NCBI GenBank assembly: GCA_964395915.1
Contig: CAYNDB010000019.1
Location: forward strand, 1 to 29,098
From: CAYNDB01 sp964395915
GTDB taxonomy: Bacteria > Nitrospinota_A > UBA7883 > JAJRTC01
DNA length: 29,098 nucleotides
Direction: 5' to 3'
Made by a program: the position numbers and the translations under genes. Below the pieces are notes generated by a model, which made no database searches, was not told the origin of the DNA, and was given only the letters and a program-made list of their open reading frames with translations. Shown in pieces: positions 7,905-16,120 of this stretch (position 1 is the stretch's first letter; each line of letters begins with the position of its first letter).

Positions 7905-7934
7905 TTGAATGTATGGAGACGCTTCGTGGATAAT
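7905..7934 (+). promoter_or_regulatory. Candidate ftsH promoter
   Basis: TTGAAT (7905-7910) is followed after 18 bases by GATAAT (7929-7934), a good sigma70-type pair. Transcription would start near 7941, about 57 bases before the ftsH start codon. No heat-shock sigma32-type sequence was recognised. Confidence 0.5.
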
Positions 7935-7997
7935 ATATCTAGATGAAATTCTATCGATTACAGATTATTACAAAGTATTAGAGTTCGGGAGAAAAAA

Positions 7998-9947
7998 TTG
8001 AATCAGTTATATAAGAACCTTGCCATCTGGCTCGTGGTGGTTTTGATTATGGTGGCGTTGTTTAATATGTTCAACCTGCCGCAGACAACTCAGGACAAGG
8101 TTATTTTCAGTGAGTTTATTCAGCGAGTTGAAGCGGGAGAAGTCGCCGAAGTGGTTCTTCAGGGAGACATGGCAAGCGGAAGATTTGTCGATGGCAAAAG
8201 ATTCCAGCTGTACATAATGAATTACCCGGACTTTTTCAACGACTTGCGCAAGGCGGGGGTGTCGGTTACGGTAAGCCCCGCCGAGCAGATGCCTTGGTGG
8301 TTGAGCATGTTGATTTCCTGGCTGCCAATGATCCTTATCATCGGTTTATGGGTGTTTTTTATGCGTCAGATGCAGAATGGCGGATCGAGGGCGATGTCGT
8401 TCGGCAAGAGCAAGGCCAAAATGCAAACTGATCTTCAGTCTAAAACGACATTTAAAGATGTCGCCGGGGTGGAGGAAGCGAAAGAAGATTTGCAGGAGAT
8501 AATCGAGTTTCTTAAAGATCCTCAAAAGTTTCAAAAACTTGGCGGGAAAATTCCGAAAGGCGTTCTGCTTGTCGGCCCTCCGGGCACTGGCAAAACATTG
8601 CTTGCAAGAGCGATAGCGGGAGAGGCTGCTGTTCCATTTTTTTCCATATCAGGATCTGATTTCGTGGAGATGTTTGTAGGGGTCGGCGCCTCCCGCGTGC
8701 GGGACCTTTTCGACCAGGCGAAGAAAAATGCGCCATGCATCATTTTTGTCGACGAGATAGACGCTGTCGGCCGTCACCGTGGCGCCGGTCTGGGCGGCGG
8801 ACATGACGAGCGGGAACAGACCCTAAACGCCTTGCTTGTAGAAATGGATGGCTTCGAAGGAAATGAAGGGGCGATAGTTATCGCCGCCACGAACAGGCCG
8901 GACGTATTGGATCCTGCGCTTTTAAGGCCGGGCCGGTTCGACAGGCAGGTGGTTGTTCCGCGTCCGGACATTGGTGGCAGGGAAGCTATTTTGAAGGTGC
9001 ATGCCAGCAATATCCCTCTTGATGAAGATGTAGCCCTCAAAGTGCTGGCCCGTGGCACACCAGGATTCACTGGAGCCGATCTTGCCAATCTGTGCAATGA
9101 AGCGGCCCTTTTGGCGGCCCGTGAAGATGCTGAGATGGTGAGCATGCGTCATTTTGAGCAGTCCAAAGACAAGGTGATGATGGGGAAAGAGCGCCGGTCG
9201 ATGATAATAAGCGACAAGGAAAAGAAGAGCACCGCGGTTCACGAAGCGGGGCATGCGCTTGTGGCGTTGTTACTGCCGGAAACGGATCCCATACACAAGG
9301 TGAGCATCATTCCTCGAGGACAAGCTCTAGGTATAACCCAGCAGCTTCCAGTGGATGAGAAACATACGCATCCTAAAGGATACCTCGTTAACCGTCTTGG
9401 CATTCTGATGGGCGGAAGAGCTGCTGAGAAAATTGTTCTTGACCAGTTCACTACAGGAGCCAGCAACGATATCGAGCAGGCGACCAAGATGTCCCGCAAA
9501 ATGGTGTGTGAATGGGGTATGAGCGAAAGTATGGGACCGGTCTCTTTCGGTCAACAAGAGGAACAAATATTTCTTGGCCGCGAGATTTCCCAACACCGTG
9601 ATTTCAGCGAAAGCACGGCTATCGAGATTGACAAGGAAGTGCGCAAGCTTGTGAGCGACGCTTACGCCAAGGCTAAAAACCTGCTGACGGAGAACAGGGC
9701 CGCTCTTGATAAAGTGACCAGTGTTTTACTTGAGCTTGAGGTTATGGAAGGCCGCGAAATAGCGGATATATTAAACAAATACCGTTCAGAAGCAGGAAAG
9801 CCTTTGGTTGAGGTTCCGGGCTTTGAAGCGAAGGTGAAGCCGGTTAAACAAAAACCAAAAGCCAATGACGCTGGGGAAAAGCCGGAAGAAAAAGGGATTG
9901 ACCCTGTAGGTGGCGTTGGAGGGACACAAGCTCCAGTTTTGTCCTGA
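7998..9947 (+). CDS. ftsH: ATP-dependent zinc metalloprotease FtsH
   Basis: FtsH is a hexameric inner-membrane AAA+ protease that removes damaged membrane proteins and regulatory targets. The 649-aa protein has two membrane helices (about 9-25 and 103-121) enclosing a short periplasmic domain, Walker A GPPGTGKT (193-200), Walker B IIFVDEIDA (248-256), the second region of homology with DPALLRPGRFDR (305-316), the zinc motif HEAGH (415-419) and a further acidic ligand in the TGASNDIEQAT block. The last 50 residues are a Lys/Pro/Gly-rich tail typical of the family. The start is TTG at 7998; GGGAG lies about eight bases upstream and no ATG fits. Confidence 0.97.
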   Translation: MNQLYKNLAIWLVVVLIMVALFNMFNLPQTTQDKVIFSEFIQRVEAGEVAEVVLQGDMASGRFVDGKRFQLYIMNYPDFFNDLRKAGVSVTVSPAEQMPWWLSMLISWLPMILIIGLWVFFMRQMQNGGSRAMSFGKSKAKMQTDLQSKTTFKDVAGVEEAKEDLQEIIEFLKDPQKFQKLGGKIPKGVLLVGPPGTGKTLLARAIAGEAAVPFFSISGSDFVEMFVGVGASRVRDLFDQAKKNAPCIIFVDEIDAVGRHRGAGLGGGHDEREQTLNALLVEMDGFEGNEGAIVIAATNRPDVLDPALLRPGRFDRQVVVPRPDIGGREAILKVHASNIPLDEDVALKVLARGTPGFTGADLANLCNEAALLAAREDAEMVSMRHFEQSKDKVMMGKERRSMIISDKEKKSTAVHEAGHALVALLLPETDPIHKVSIIPRGQALGITQQLPVDEKHTHPKGYLVNRLGILMGGRAAEKIVLDQFTTGASNDIEQATKMSRKMVCEWGMSESMGPVSFGQQEEQIFLGREISQHRDFSESTAIEIDKEVRKLVSDAYAKAKNLLTENRAALDKVTSVLLELEVMEGREIADILNKYRSEAGKPLVEVPGFEAKVKPVKQKPKANDAGEKPEEKGIDPVGGVGGTQAPVLS

Positions 9948-10050
9948 CTATTTTTATTCAGCCGTGGTCTATGCGGCATGGCGGATTGTGGGGCGGGATA
10001 TTTGGCATGGCTTGCGATTTGTGTTATCGCAGGTTTTATGAGAGGTCCTG

Positions 10051-10887
10051 ATGAAGTCAAAACCGCCGGCTTATCTTAAATTTGTCCCCGCTATATTCAT
10101 TTTTATTTGCGCGCTGGCGGCGTATGTCGCTACAGAATTCGCATTACAAAACATCGGCGCGATTCAGGGCGCAGGACCGTTTAATAAAGTAATAGAGGAC
10201 GTCAAAGAAACAATCGATGAAATAAAGTCCGTTGTTGAAGAATTTAAAAAACCGATAGAAGGGAAGAAAAAAGAAAAGCGGCAAGCGCGCACAGAACGGC
10301 AATCCGCCCCCGCGCGGATGAAAAGACCGACCCTTGACCAACTATCCAAAGAGCCGCTTGTAATCGCCGAGTTTGGTGAAGAAAGTCAGTTGTTTGATTT
10401 GAGTTTGATGCAGTCGAAAGGGTATAAAGGCTCCTTTGCGGTCGATAAAAGTCAGTTAGATAAATACGGCCGCTTCCCCGTCTTGCTTGAAGCTGATAAT
10501 GTGGGCGAATCCAGCCGCGCCGGATTTGTCACCGGTGTAATTAATTTTCGTAAATCAGTTAAAATTGGCAAAATGCAGGCGATAGAAATTACGGTGCGAG
10601 GCTCAGGGATAAAAAGTTTTGGTTTTTCTATATTAAAAAGTGATGAAAGGGATTGGATCGGCTGGGATATCCAAAACGTTAAGGCTCCCAAAGGTTGGAC
10701 TATCATAACCAGACCGTTCGTTGATTTTGAGCATTGGAGCTACGATATGAAAAAGCTAAAATACAACAAGGGGGTTGAGTGGGCTTATCCGAAAAAAATC
10801 GATTCGGTGCGATTTTATCTCCAGGTTCACCATTTAGATGATAGAAAGAATGGGAAGCTTTGGGTGAGCAAGGTGGCCCTCAGGTAA
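10051..10887 (+). CDS. Membrane-anchored protein with a predicted carbohydrate-binding-like beta domain
   Basis: The 278-aa protein has an N-terminal anchor (about 10-30), a charged helical stretch (43-75), a basic linker (75-95) and a C-terminal beta-rich domain (about 102-276). The pattern of that domain (VINFRKSVKIGKMQAIEITVRG, GFSILKSDERDWIGWDI, SVRFYLQVHHLDDRKNGKLWVSKVAL) resembles CIA30/CBM11-type jelly rolls; this is recognition by pattern, not by search. It is probably exported and faces the periplasm. It starts 103 bases after ftsH with GAGAGG close to the ATG, and ends 45 bases before the surE start. Its function is unknown. Similar modules recur in the glycan locus downstream. Confidence 0.65.
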   Translation: MKSKPPAYLKFVPAIFIFICALAAYVATEFALQNIGAIQGAGPFNKVIEDVKETIDEIKSVVEEFKKPIEGKKKEKRQARTERQSAPARMKRPTLDQLSKEPLVIAEFGEESQLFDLSLMQSKGYKGSFAVDKSQLDKYGRFPVLLEADNVGESSRAGFVTGVINFRKSVKIGKMQAIEITVRGSGIKSFGFSILKSDERDWIGWDIQNVKAPKGWTIITRPFVDFEHWSYDMKKLKYNKGVEWAYPKKIDSVRFYLQVHHLDDRKNGKLWVSKVALR

Positions 10888-10932
10888 TTGGCGGGCTCGA
10901 AAATTTTCCCATTTCCCAAGCAGGATGAAATT

Positions 10933-11685
10933 TTGAAAATATTACTTACCAACGATGACGGTATTAACGCAAAAGGCATCAACGCCATGCGCGAGGCGTT
11001 ATCTGAAATTGGCTCTGTCACGGTAGTCGCCCCGGAGTCGGAAATGTCCGCTGTAGGGCATGCCATTACGCTTGCTGATCCACTACGGGTTCGTAAAGTC
11101 AGCGTCAACGGAAAGTCGATCGGTTCGGCGGTAAATGGCACCCCTGCCGATTGTGTCAAGATTGCGGTGCGAGCTATTCTTGACGAGAAGCCGGACATAG
11201 TGGTCTCCGGCGTAAATCACGGTCAGAACGTTGCTACAAACATTATTTATTCAGGCACTGTATCAGCCGCCACCGAAGGCACGATACTGGGCATTCCATC
11301 GGTTGCCATATCGCTGGCGTCGTTCACCGCAATGGATTTTGGTCCGGCGGTTGAACATGGAGCCAGGATCGTGGAAAAAGTCATTAAGAACGGCCTGCCC
11401 GAAGGCACACTTTTAAATGTAAATGTGCCGGCTGTTCATCGCGACAGCATAAAAGGGGTCAAGGTATGCAGGATGGGTTCGAGCAAGTTTCACGAGGTGT
11501 TTGAAAAAAGATTGGATCTGCGAAGCAACGACTATTATTGGCAGGGCGGGGCCATGGTTCATGACGATGGCGATCATGACGCCGATATAAAATGGCTTGA
11601 CGCCGGATGGGTCACTGTTACGCCTATACATTTCGATCTTACACGTTACGATTTTCTTGATTCGATGGAAAAATGGGGATTATGA
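10933..11685 (+). CDS. surE: 5'/3'-nucleotidase SurE
   Basis: SurE is a metal-dependent nucleoside monophosphate phosphatase associated with stationary-phase survival. The 250-aa protein has the metal-binding N-terminus MKILLTNDDGI (D8, D9), the conserved Ser of the ESEMSAVGHAIT block (S39), NGTPADCV, and SGVNHGQN (N95) followed by YSGTVSAATEG. The open frame extends to a TTG at 10888, but the TTG at 10933 gives the canonical start and has AGGA seven bases upstream. It follows the 10051 gene by 45 bases and precedes aroA by 25, probably in one transcript. Confidence 0.95.
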   Translation: MKILLTNDDGINAKGINAMREALSEIGSVTVVAPESEMSAVGHAITLADPLRVRKVSVNGKSIGSAVNGTPADCVKIAVRAILDEKPDIVVSGVNHGQNVATNIIYSGTVSAATEGTILGIPSVAISLASFTAMDFGPAVEHGARIVEKVIKNGLPEGTLLNVNVPAVHRDSIKGVKVCRMGSSKFHEVFEKRLDLRSNDYYWQGGAMVHDDGDHDADIKWLDAGWVTVTPIHFDLTRYDFLDSMEKWGL

Positions 11686-11710
11686 CGACCGTATATAATC
11701 GCAGGTATCG

Positions 11711-12982
11711 ATGAGGTTTATCGTAGAGCCGGGCCCCTTGCGTGGAGAGGCGCTCATCCCCGCGTCAAAATCCCATACCATTCGCGCGGTTTTCATAGCC
11801 GCGTTGGCGGATGGAGTTTCAACCATTATAAATCCTCTCGATTCCGCCGACGGGCGTTCCGCGGTTGCGGCGGTCACAGCCCTGGGGACGGATATAGAAA
11901 TGTCCGGGGATGCCTGGCGTATAACCGGAACTGGCGGCTCCGTGTTTGGCTCAGATATGCCTCTCAACGTAGGTAACTCAGGGACAACGGCGAGGTTTGT
12001 TCTTTCCATGGCTTCCCTTGGGGATACACCTGTAACCATTACCGGTGATGAGCAGACAAGGTCGCGTCCTATGGGCCCTTTACTTTCGGCTCTCGGAAAT
12101 CTTGGAGTAAAGATTAAGAGCGCGGATGGGAAGTTGCCAGCCACAGTGGAAGGGCCGATGCTAGGCGGCGCGACTTTGGTGGACGGTGTAACGTCGCAAT
12201 ATCTCTCCAGCCTGCTCATTCATTCTCCTTTGGCCGCTAACGACACAGAGCTTACGCTGGATCATCTTAACGAGAAACCATATGTGGAGATGACCCTGCG
12301 GTGGCTCGACAAAATGGGGATAGAGTATCAGCGTGACGGATTTAAAAGCTTTAGAATATCGGGAGGGCAGAGTTACCCTTCGTTTAAAGAGAGGATACCG
12401 GGAGACTTTTCATCCGCCACGTTTTTTGCCTGCATGGGCGCTGTTCCTGGGGCCAACATAGTTTTGCATGGTCTCGACATGGACGACGCGCAAGGGGACA
12501 AAGCTGTTTTTGAGTATCTTTCCAAAATGGGCGCAGTTGTTGATATTGATAAGGAGAAAGGGAGTGTCACTGTGACTGGCGGCGTTCTTAAGGGCGTTGA
12601 TCTTGACCTTAACTCCACACCGGACGCTTTGCCTGCCATGGCGGCGCTGGCTTCTCTTGCGGAAGGCAAAACAACGCTGGGCAATGTTCCGCAGGCGAGG
12701 ATAAAAGAGACCGACCGCATAGCTGTGATGGCTGAAGAGCTTGGCAAAATGGGGATTCGTTGCGAAGAGCTTGAAGACGGGCTTATCATTCATGGAGGCC
12801 GACCAAAAGGCGCGAAGGTTTCCGGTCATGGCGATCATCGTGTTGTTATGAGCCTTGCATTTCTCGCGTCATCCTCAGATGGGGTGACCGAGATCGATAC
12901 GGCCGAGGCTGTGAATATAACTTTTCCTGATTTTGCGGAGCGGTTTGCTGAATGTGGCGGCAGGATTACAAGCAAGTTGTAA
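11711..12982 (+). CDS. aroA: 3-phosphoshikimate 1-carboxyvinyltransferase (EPSP synthase)
   Basis: EPSP synthase joins phosphoenolpyruvate to shikimate-3-phosphate, the sixth step of the shikimate pathway. The 423-aa protein has the substrate-binding SKSHTIRA block (K20, S21, R25), the PEP-loop GNSGTTARF (88-96), a DEQTRSRPM segment, the STPDALPAMAAL block with the catalytic Asp, the KETDRIAVMAEEL signature and GHGDHRVVMS near the end. The PEP loop has Phe where the E. coli enzyme has Pro after Arg. The Gly linked to glyphosate sensitivity is kept (NSGT); sensitivity cannot be inferred from this alone. It starts 25 bases after surE. Confidence 0.95.
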   Translation: MRFIVEPGPLRGEALIPASKSHTIRAVFIAALADGVSTIINPLDSADGRSAVAAVTALGTDIEMSGDAWRITGTGGSVFGSDMPLNVGNSGTTARFVLSMASLGDTPVTITGDEQTRSRPMGPLLSALGNLGVKIKSADGKLPATVEGPMLGGATLVDGVTSQYLSSLLIHSPLAANDTELTLDHLNEKPYVEMTLRWLDKMGIEYQRDGFKSFRISGGQSYPSFKERIPGDFSSATFFACMGAVPGANIVLHGLDMDDAQGDKAVFEYLSKMGAVVDIDKEKGSVTVTGGVLKGVDLDLNSTPDALPAMAALASLAEGKTTLGNVPQARIKETDRIAVMAEELGKMGIRCEELEDGLIIHGGRPKGAKVSGHGDHRVVMSLAFLASSSDGVTEIDTAEAVNITFPDFAERFAECGGRITSKL

Positions 12983-13040
12983 CGAGATTAAATACCTGTT
13001 ATCGATTCGATGGCGCAACGCGCAAAGTTGATTAAACCGT

Positions 13041-14066
13041 ATGAATGTACAAAATGAAGCTCCAATATCCGGCACAGAAGGCAAAAAAAGATCGGCCACG
13101 CTTATACGTTGGGCGATTTCTATTCTTATATTGGTTTTTCTCTTTACCCAGGTTGATATATTAAAAATAGGCAGGCTGCTAGCTGACGCCAATCTCTGGA
13201 TATTAGCCTTTGGCCTGTTTCTCACTTTGCTGGACCAGGTGGCGGTCGCCGTATCCTGGCAAGTGATGCTTGCCGCAAAAGGGTTTGAGGCGCCTGTTTT
13301 GACGGTATTACGAATAGCTCTGGCGTCGAACTTTCTTGGATTTGCGCTACCGTCCACCGCTGGCTCCGATGTTGTAAAAGTTGTCGGGCTTTCAAGATAT
13401 ATCGGCAGCGCGACTGACGCTTTGACATCGTTGTTTCTACTCAGGGCTTTAGGTTACGCCATACTATTTTTGATCGCATTGCTCACCATCATCTTTTTTT
13501 CAGATCGTCTTCCGGATAAGCCTGTTATAGCTGTCATTAAAATATTTCTCATAGTTTTTTTTGTAGCTTCGTTGGCAGGCCTTTTTTTTACCCGACCATT
13601 TCTCAAGGTTTTAAATATTTTGCTGCGAAAAGTTAAGCTTCCGGGTCTCTATTTGAAAGTTGAGAAATGTTATGACGCGTTTATGTTTTATCTTAAACAT
13701 CCTAAAGCCATGGGAGCCGCTATCGTCGGCACTTTCATTATTCAGTTTAACAAGCTTCTGGTGGTATACGTAGCTTCGCTGGCGTTGGATATTCCGCTAG
13801 ACCCTGTTACGGTGTGTGTGTTTGTTCCAATAATCACCGCGGCGATGATGATGCCTGTCTCTATTTCAGGTATAGGGGTGAGTGAAGGCGGCTACGTATT
13901 GCTGTTCGGCTACGCAGGGCTTAGCATGGATCAGGCTTTGGGGCTGTCTTTATCTGTTTTGGCGTTAAATCTGACTTTTGTTCCGATATGCGGGGCGGTT
14001 TACTGGAAATTTGGTTTCCCGAACCGGGAGTCGTTGGATAAGCTGACATCCGAGACACAGCTATAG
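13041..14066 (+). CDS. Flippase-like / lysylphosphatidylglycerol-synthase-type membrane protein
   Basis: The 341-aa protein is polytopic, with about eight predicted helices. It belongs to the LPG_synthase_TM / UPF0104 superfamily, shown by the early FLGFALPSTAGSDVVKV block and the late PVSISGIGVSEGGY motif. Members include AglD-type proteins and the membrane part of MprF, and they often sit in glycan or lipid-modification loci. No C-terminal aminoacyl-transfer domain is present, so this is not a full MprF. A lipid or lipid-linked sugar transport role is inferred. It lacks a clear ribosome-binding site before the ATG, lies 58 bases after aroA, and is the first gene of the glycan locus. Confidence 0.8.
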   Translation: MNVQNEAPISGTEGKKRSATLIRWAISILILVFLFTQVDILKIGRLLADANLWILAFGLFLTLLDQVAVAVSWQVMLAAKGFEAPVLTVLRIALASNFLGFALPSTAGSDVVKVVGLSRYIGSATDALTSLFLLRALGYAILFLIALLTIIFFSDRLPDKPVIAVIKIFLIVFFVASLAGLFFTRPFLKVLNILLRKVKLPGLYLKVEKCYDAFMFYLKHPKAMGAAIVGTFIIQFNKLLVVYVASLALDIPLDPVTVCVFVPIITAAMMMPVSISGIGVSEGGYVLLFGYAGLSMDQALGLSLSVLALNLTFVPICGAVYWKFGFPNRESLDKLTSETQL

Positions 14067-14116
14067 TTGATATACTGTCGACTTTGCAGCTTTATATTCT
14101 GAAAAATTAAAAAAGC

Positions 14117-15289
14117 ATGAACTTTTATAACGCGAAAAACTTGCTGGCCGAGCCAAAAGTGGAGCTTTCCAACTTTAGAAAAAAGTTATATCCGGGCTTT
14201 GTAACAAGTGGCAAAGGGCTGAAGGCCCCGGAGAGGATACCGGTCTTCTCGTTTCATAATGTAACGCAAGAAAGTTTCGAGACGCAGCTTGATTATCTTA
14301 AGAGAAACGGGTATGAAACGGTCACTGCCGATGAATATCTGGACCGTTGCGGTAAAACAAAAAACGAAAGAGTCGTGGCGCTTACCTTCGATGATGGACA
14401 CAAATCGTTATGGACTATCGTATATCCGCTTCTCAAAAAATATGGTATGAAGGCTATCGCTTTTATGCTACCAGGAGAAACATCGGAAGCCGTTACGCCA
14501 AGACTGACATATGACGGAGCCTTGGGAGAAGGCTCTGATGACAACCCGTTATGTACCTGGGCGGAGTTTCAAGCCATGAAAGGGGTGATTGATATCCAGT
14601 CCCATTCACTGTATCACTGGATAATGTTTACATCTCCCAAAGTCACGGGCTTTTTCAGCCCCAAAATTCAGAGTAAATGGGCGGCCATAGACCATCCTGT
14701 GACGCGTGATGACGGGGTGGACCAATTCAAGCGATGTTATCCTCTTGGAACGCCGTTTTACGAAATGAACTCGAGGTTGTCCGACAGCCTGCGGATGTAT
14801 GAGCCTGCGAGCGTTCGTATGGTGTGCGTAAAGCATGTATCGGAAAATGGCGGCAAAGAATTTTTCCTCCGGAAAAAGTGGTTTGAAGAGCTTAAAGCGA
14901 TACACGACAAAGCGGCTGAAAAAGAGCGGTTTGATTTTGAGTCTGAAGATGCGAGGCTTGAGAGTGTCCGATTCTGCCTGTCCGAATCTAAAAGATTGCT
15001 TGAAGAGAGGCTTGGGACGCAGGTTCGCCATCTCTGCCTGCCGTTCGGGATAGGCGGTGAAACCGTGCTAAACGCCGCTGAGGAGACCGGGTACGGCGCC
15101 ATGTATTGGGGGGTGTCAGCTCCAGATTATGCTGAGAACAGAGCTGTCCCCAAAGCCGTGACAAGACTTAAAGACGACTACCTGTTTCGTCTTCCCGGTG
15201 ATGGTAGATGGCCCCTGTCAAAAATATTTGCGGCGAAACTTAAACGCCGGTTAAACTTTGCGTTTGGCGGCAAAGGGGAGCTTCGATGA
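14117..15289 (+). CDS. NodB-family polysaccharide deacetylase
   Basis: Members of this family remove acetyl (or formyl) groups from sugars using a bound metal. In the 390-aa protein, motif 1 is TFDDGH (90-95, metal ligand D93), motif 2 is SHSLYH (ligands H163 and H167), and the later motif LCLPFG (306-311) precedes an AEETGYGAMYWG block. A long segment (about 172-300), partly charged and helical, separates motif 2 from the third motif, longer than in minimal NodB domains. No signal peptide or membrane helix is seen, so the substrate is probably a cytoplasmic glycan or lipid-linked precursor. It ends 15 bases before the next glycosyltransferase gene, suggesting a joint transcript. Confidence 0.85.
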   Translation: MNFYNAKNLLAEPKVELSNFRKKLYPGFVTSGKGLKAPERIPVFSFHNVTQESFETQLDYLKRNGYETVTADEYLDRCGKTKNERVVALTFDDGHKSLWTIVYPLLKKYGMKAIAFMLPGETSEAVTPRLTYDGALGEGSDDNPLCTWAEFQAMKGVIDIQSHSLYHWIMFTSPKVTGFFSPKIQSKWAAIDHPVTRDDGVDQFKRCYPLGTPFYEMNSRLSDSLRMYEPASVRMVCVKHVSENGGKEFFLRKKWFEELKAIHDKAAEKERFDFESEDARLESVRFCLSESKRLLEERLGTQVRHLCLPFGIGGETVLNAAEETGYGAMYWGVSAPDYAENRAVPKAVTRLKDDYLFRLPGDGRWPLSKIFAAKLKRRLNFAFGGKGELR

Positions 15290-15304
15290 GCGAAAGGTTA
15301 TTGA

Positions 15305-16084
15305 GTGGTTAACGCGGTTATGAATAAAACGGCGATAGTCGTCCCATGCTACAACGAGGCCGGGCGTCTTGATCCGGGTAAGTTTACAGAGATTGTGGAC
15401 AGGCTGGAAAGTTTAAACTTCATTTTTGTAAACGACGGAAGCGTTGACGACACTCAGAAAATTCTCGATGAAATGCGCCTGGCCAAGCCAGGGCGTATAT
15501 CGTCAATCGAACTTGTGAAAAATGTCGGCAAGGCGGAGGCGGTGCGGCGCGGTGTGGTTAAAGCCCTGGAAGATGGATTTGACTACGTTGGATATTGGGA
15601 TGCGGATCTATCCACACCTTTGGACACACTTAACGATTTTATTAAAATGATGGAGGCTCCAACCAGCCCAGGCATGATTATGGCCTCCAGGGTGAAGCTT
15701 ATGGGCAGGCATATAGAAAGAAAGATCGTGAGACATTATTTGGGGAGATTGTTTGCGACGATGGCCAGCATGGCGTTGAACCTTCCCGTATATGACACGC
15801 AGTGCGGCGCCAAGATGTTTAAAAACTCGGAGTCGATAAAAAAGGTTTTCAGCAAACCGTTTATGACCGACTGGATATTCGATGTTGAAATGCTGGCGAG
15901 ATTCAGGATCGAAGAGGGAGCTTCGAAGGAAAAAGCGGTTTCCGGCCTGATAGTGGAATATCCACTTCATGAATGGAAGGATATCGCAGGGTCAAAGTTG
16001 CGCCCCACATCCTTCATCACCGCGTTTTGGGATCTTATAAAGATAATTCTGCTTTACTCGCCAAGGCTGTATCGGTTGAAATAA
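15305..16084 (+). CDS. Family 2 glycosyltransferase, Alg5/DPM-like
   Basis: The 259-aa protein has a GT-A fold: the start IVVPCYNEAGRL, the nucleotide-binding FVNDGSVDDT block, NVGKAEAVRRG, and the metal-binding WDADLSTP (D99, D101). The later YDTQCGAKMF block and the C-terminal EYPLHEW are typical of dolichyl-phosphate glucosyltransferase-like (Alg5) proteins, which transfer sugar from UDP-glucose to a polyprenyl phosphate. No membrane-helix pair follows. The start chosen is GTG at 15305, eight bases after AAGG; an in-frame ATG at 15320 would also give a normal N-terminus. Substrate and carrier are inferred. Lipid-linked sugars made here could serve the GT-C-like proteins next door. Confidence 0.85.
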   Translation: MVNAVMNKTAIVVPCYNEAGRLDPGKFTEIVDRLESLNFIFVNDGSVDDTQKILDEMRLAKPGRISSIELVKNVGKAEAVRRGVVKALEDGFDYVGYWDADLSTPLDTLNDFIKMMEAPTSPGMIMASRVKLMGRHIERKIVRHYLGRLFATMASMALNLPVYDTQCGAKMFKNSESIKKVFSKPFMTDWIFDVEMLARFRIEEGASKEKAVSGLIVEYPLHEWKDIAGSKLRPTSFITAFWDLIKIILLYSPRLYRLK

Positions 16085-16120
16085 GCTTTCAGCGTTTTCC
16101 CTTTAAAGGATTATTCGCCA

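Noticed and set aside
9978..10079. A 33-codon open frame between ftsH and the next gene
   Set aside because: It has no clear ribosome-binding site, runs out of frame into the 10051 gene and lacks recognisable features.
13041..14066. Full MprF lysylphosphatidylglycerol synthase
   Set aside because: Only the membrane part is present; the C-terminal aminoacyl-transfer domain is missing, so a flippase-like label is safer.
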